Below, in pieces: positions 63,391 through 64,000 of a DNA stretch of 64,000 nucleotides. A model generated the notes under the pieces. It was not told the origin of the DNA. It searched no databases and worked only from the letters and a program-made list of their open reading frames with translations. A program made the translations under genes and the position numbers. The first letter of the stretch is position 1. Each line of letters starts with the position of its first letter. The stretch comes from Candidatus Stackebrandtia excrementipullorum (GTDB lineage Bacteria; Actinomycetota; Actinomycetes; Mycobacteriales; Micromonosporaceae), in NCBI GenBank assembly GCA_019113825.1, contig DXGR01000095.1, forward strand, positions 1-64,000, given 5' to 3'.

Positions 63391-63984
63391 ATGACCGTGA
63401 CCGTCGCCGAGACCGCCGACGTCGACGCCCGCGCCCGGCTTGGCCGAGGCACCGCCGTCTGGCATCTTGCGCAGATCCGCGAACACGCCGTACTCGGACG
63501 CGAGTGCGTCGTCGGGCGTGGTGCCTATATCGGAACGGGAGTGTGGCTGGGCGATCGCTGCAAGATCCAAAACCACGCGTTGGTGTACGAACCCGCACGG
63601 TTGGGCGACGGGGTCTTCGTCGGCCCCGGCGCGATACTGACCAATGATCGGTATCCGCGCGCGATCACCGCAGACGGGCGGCTGAAACGCGCCGACGACT
63701 GGGAGCCGGCCGGAGTGAACGTCGACGACGGCGCCTCGATCGGCGCGGGGTCCGTGTGCCTGCCCGGCACGCACATTGGCCGTTGGTCCGTCGTGGCCGC
63801 CGGGGCCGTCGTCACGCGCGACGTACCCGATTACGCGCTGGTCATGGGAAACCCGGCCCGTTTCCACACCTGGGTGGGGCCGGACGGTGTGCCGCTGGTG
63901 GACGACGGCAACGATCGGTGGCGTTGCCCGGCGAGCGAACGAACGTTCGGCGTGGAACAGGGCCTGTTGCGGGCGTTGACCTGA
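63391..63984 (+). CDS. Left-handed beta-helix N-acetyltransferase (WbpD/WlbB type)
   Basis: A 197-residue hexapeptide-repeat acetyltransferase. Repeats like RLGRGTAVWHLAQI, CVVGRGAYIGTGVWLGDRCK and ARLGDGVFVGPGAILTNDRY form the helix. Similar enzymes acetylate UDP-3-amino-sugars in surface polysaccharide synthesis, and NDRYPRA with the later GRWSVVAAGAVVTRDVPDYA fits that group. Divergent from the glycosyltransferase gene with 87 bases between. It probably modifies the same polymer. Confidence 0.9.
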   Translation: MTVTVAETADVDARARLGRGTAVWHLAQIREHAVLGRECVVGRGAYIGTGVWLGDRCKIQNHALVYEPARLGDGVFVGPGAILTNDRYPRAITADGRLKRADDWEPAGVNVDDGASIGAGSVCLPGTHIGRWSVVAAGAVVTRDVPDYALVMGNPARFHTWVGPDGVPLVDDGNDRWRCPASERTFGVEQGLLRALT

Positions 63985-64000
63985 CCCGGGCTCAAGCCGA

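Overview
The window is a GC-rich, gene-dense stretch of an actinomycete chromosome. It holds about 50 protein genes on both strands and no rRNA, tRNA, CRISPR or phage genes that I could find. NucS (the mismatch-repair endonuclease of actinobacteria and archaea), an acyl-CoA carboxylase with its small epsilon subunit, GuaB1, a DUF397 protein, DivIVA-like coiled-coil proteins and actinobacterial-type protein kinases all place it in Actinomycetota. A DUF6244-like protein next to an FtsK-like ATPase suggests the Glycomycetales/Micromonosporales branch; that finer placement is inference.

Layout: 1-8.1 kb holds a coiled-coil polar-growth-type protein, an AI-2E permease, a membrane pseudokinase, an alpha/beta hydrolase, a zinc-ribbon protein, an aldehyde dehydrogenase and a 3-hydroxyacyl-CoA dehydrogenase. 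At 8.1-12.6 kb lies a tightly packed four-gene minus-strand operon: a 97-residue all-helical protein, a 258-residue helical protein, a soluble FtsK/SpoIIIE ATPase and a coiled-coil membrane protein. Its form recalls a minimal ESX/type VII secretion module. nucS and a type II NADH dehydrogenase follow.

At 15.0-21.2 kb is the most striking locus. It encodes a cytoplasmic subtilisin-like protease, an ECF sigma factor, a 171-residue partner and a TPR-CHAT (caspase-like) protease, all on the minus strand, with an IS5-type insertion sequence sitting between the subtilase and the sigma factor. A HelD RNA-polymerase recycling motor lies just upstream.

At 24.2-30.6 kb is a copper/redox region: YcnI, a CopC-CopD fusion and a zinc-finger membrane anti-sigma factor on the minus strand, diverging from their likely ECF sigma factor, with MauE, a DsbA-like thioredoxin and a histidine-containing membrane protein following on the plus strand. 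At 30.7-36.5 kb come purE and purK, a small unknown protein, a one-polypeptide ECF sigma/zinc-finger/transmembrane/ectodomain fusion, and two tandem GtrA flippase-like proteins.

At 36.5-50.6 kb are MaoC, a PH-domain protein, a LuxR-type regulator and the acyl-CoA carboxylase neighbourhood (birA, beta subunit, an NYN nuclease-like gene, epsilon subunit, maf, DUF397, a drug-type ABC exporter, biotinylated alpha subunit), then guaB1 and an Lpd-family quinone reductase. The last part (50.6-64 kb) has a gamma-glutamylcyclotransferase-like protein, an M20 amidohydrolase, a methylmalonyl-CoA mutase large-subunit homologue, a membrane Ser/Thr kinase, a phosphosugar mutase and a cell-surface sugar cluster (nucleotide-sugar dehydrogenase, a 1218-residue GT2-GT4 double glycosyltransferase, and a left-handed beta-helix acetyltransferase).

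Perfect or near-perfect hairpins close many of the transcription units. Start codons were re-chosen where an upstream extension lacked a ribosome binding site or overlapped a better gene; these choices are noted per entry. Functions are assigned from motifs read by eye, without database searches.
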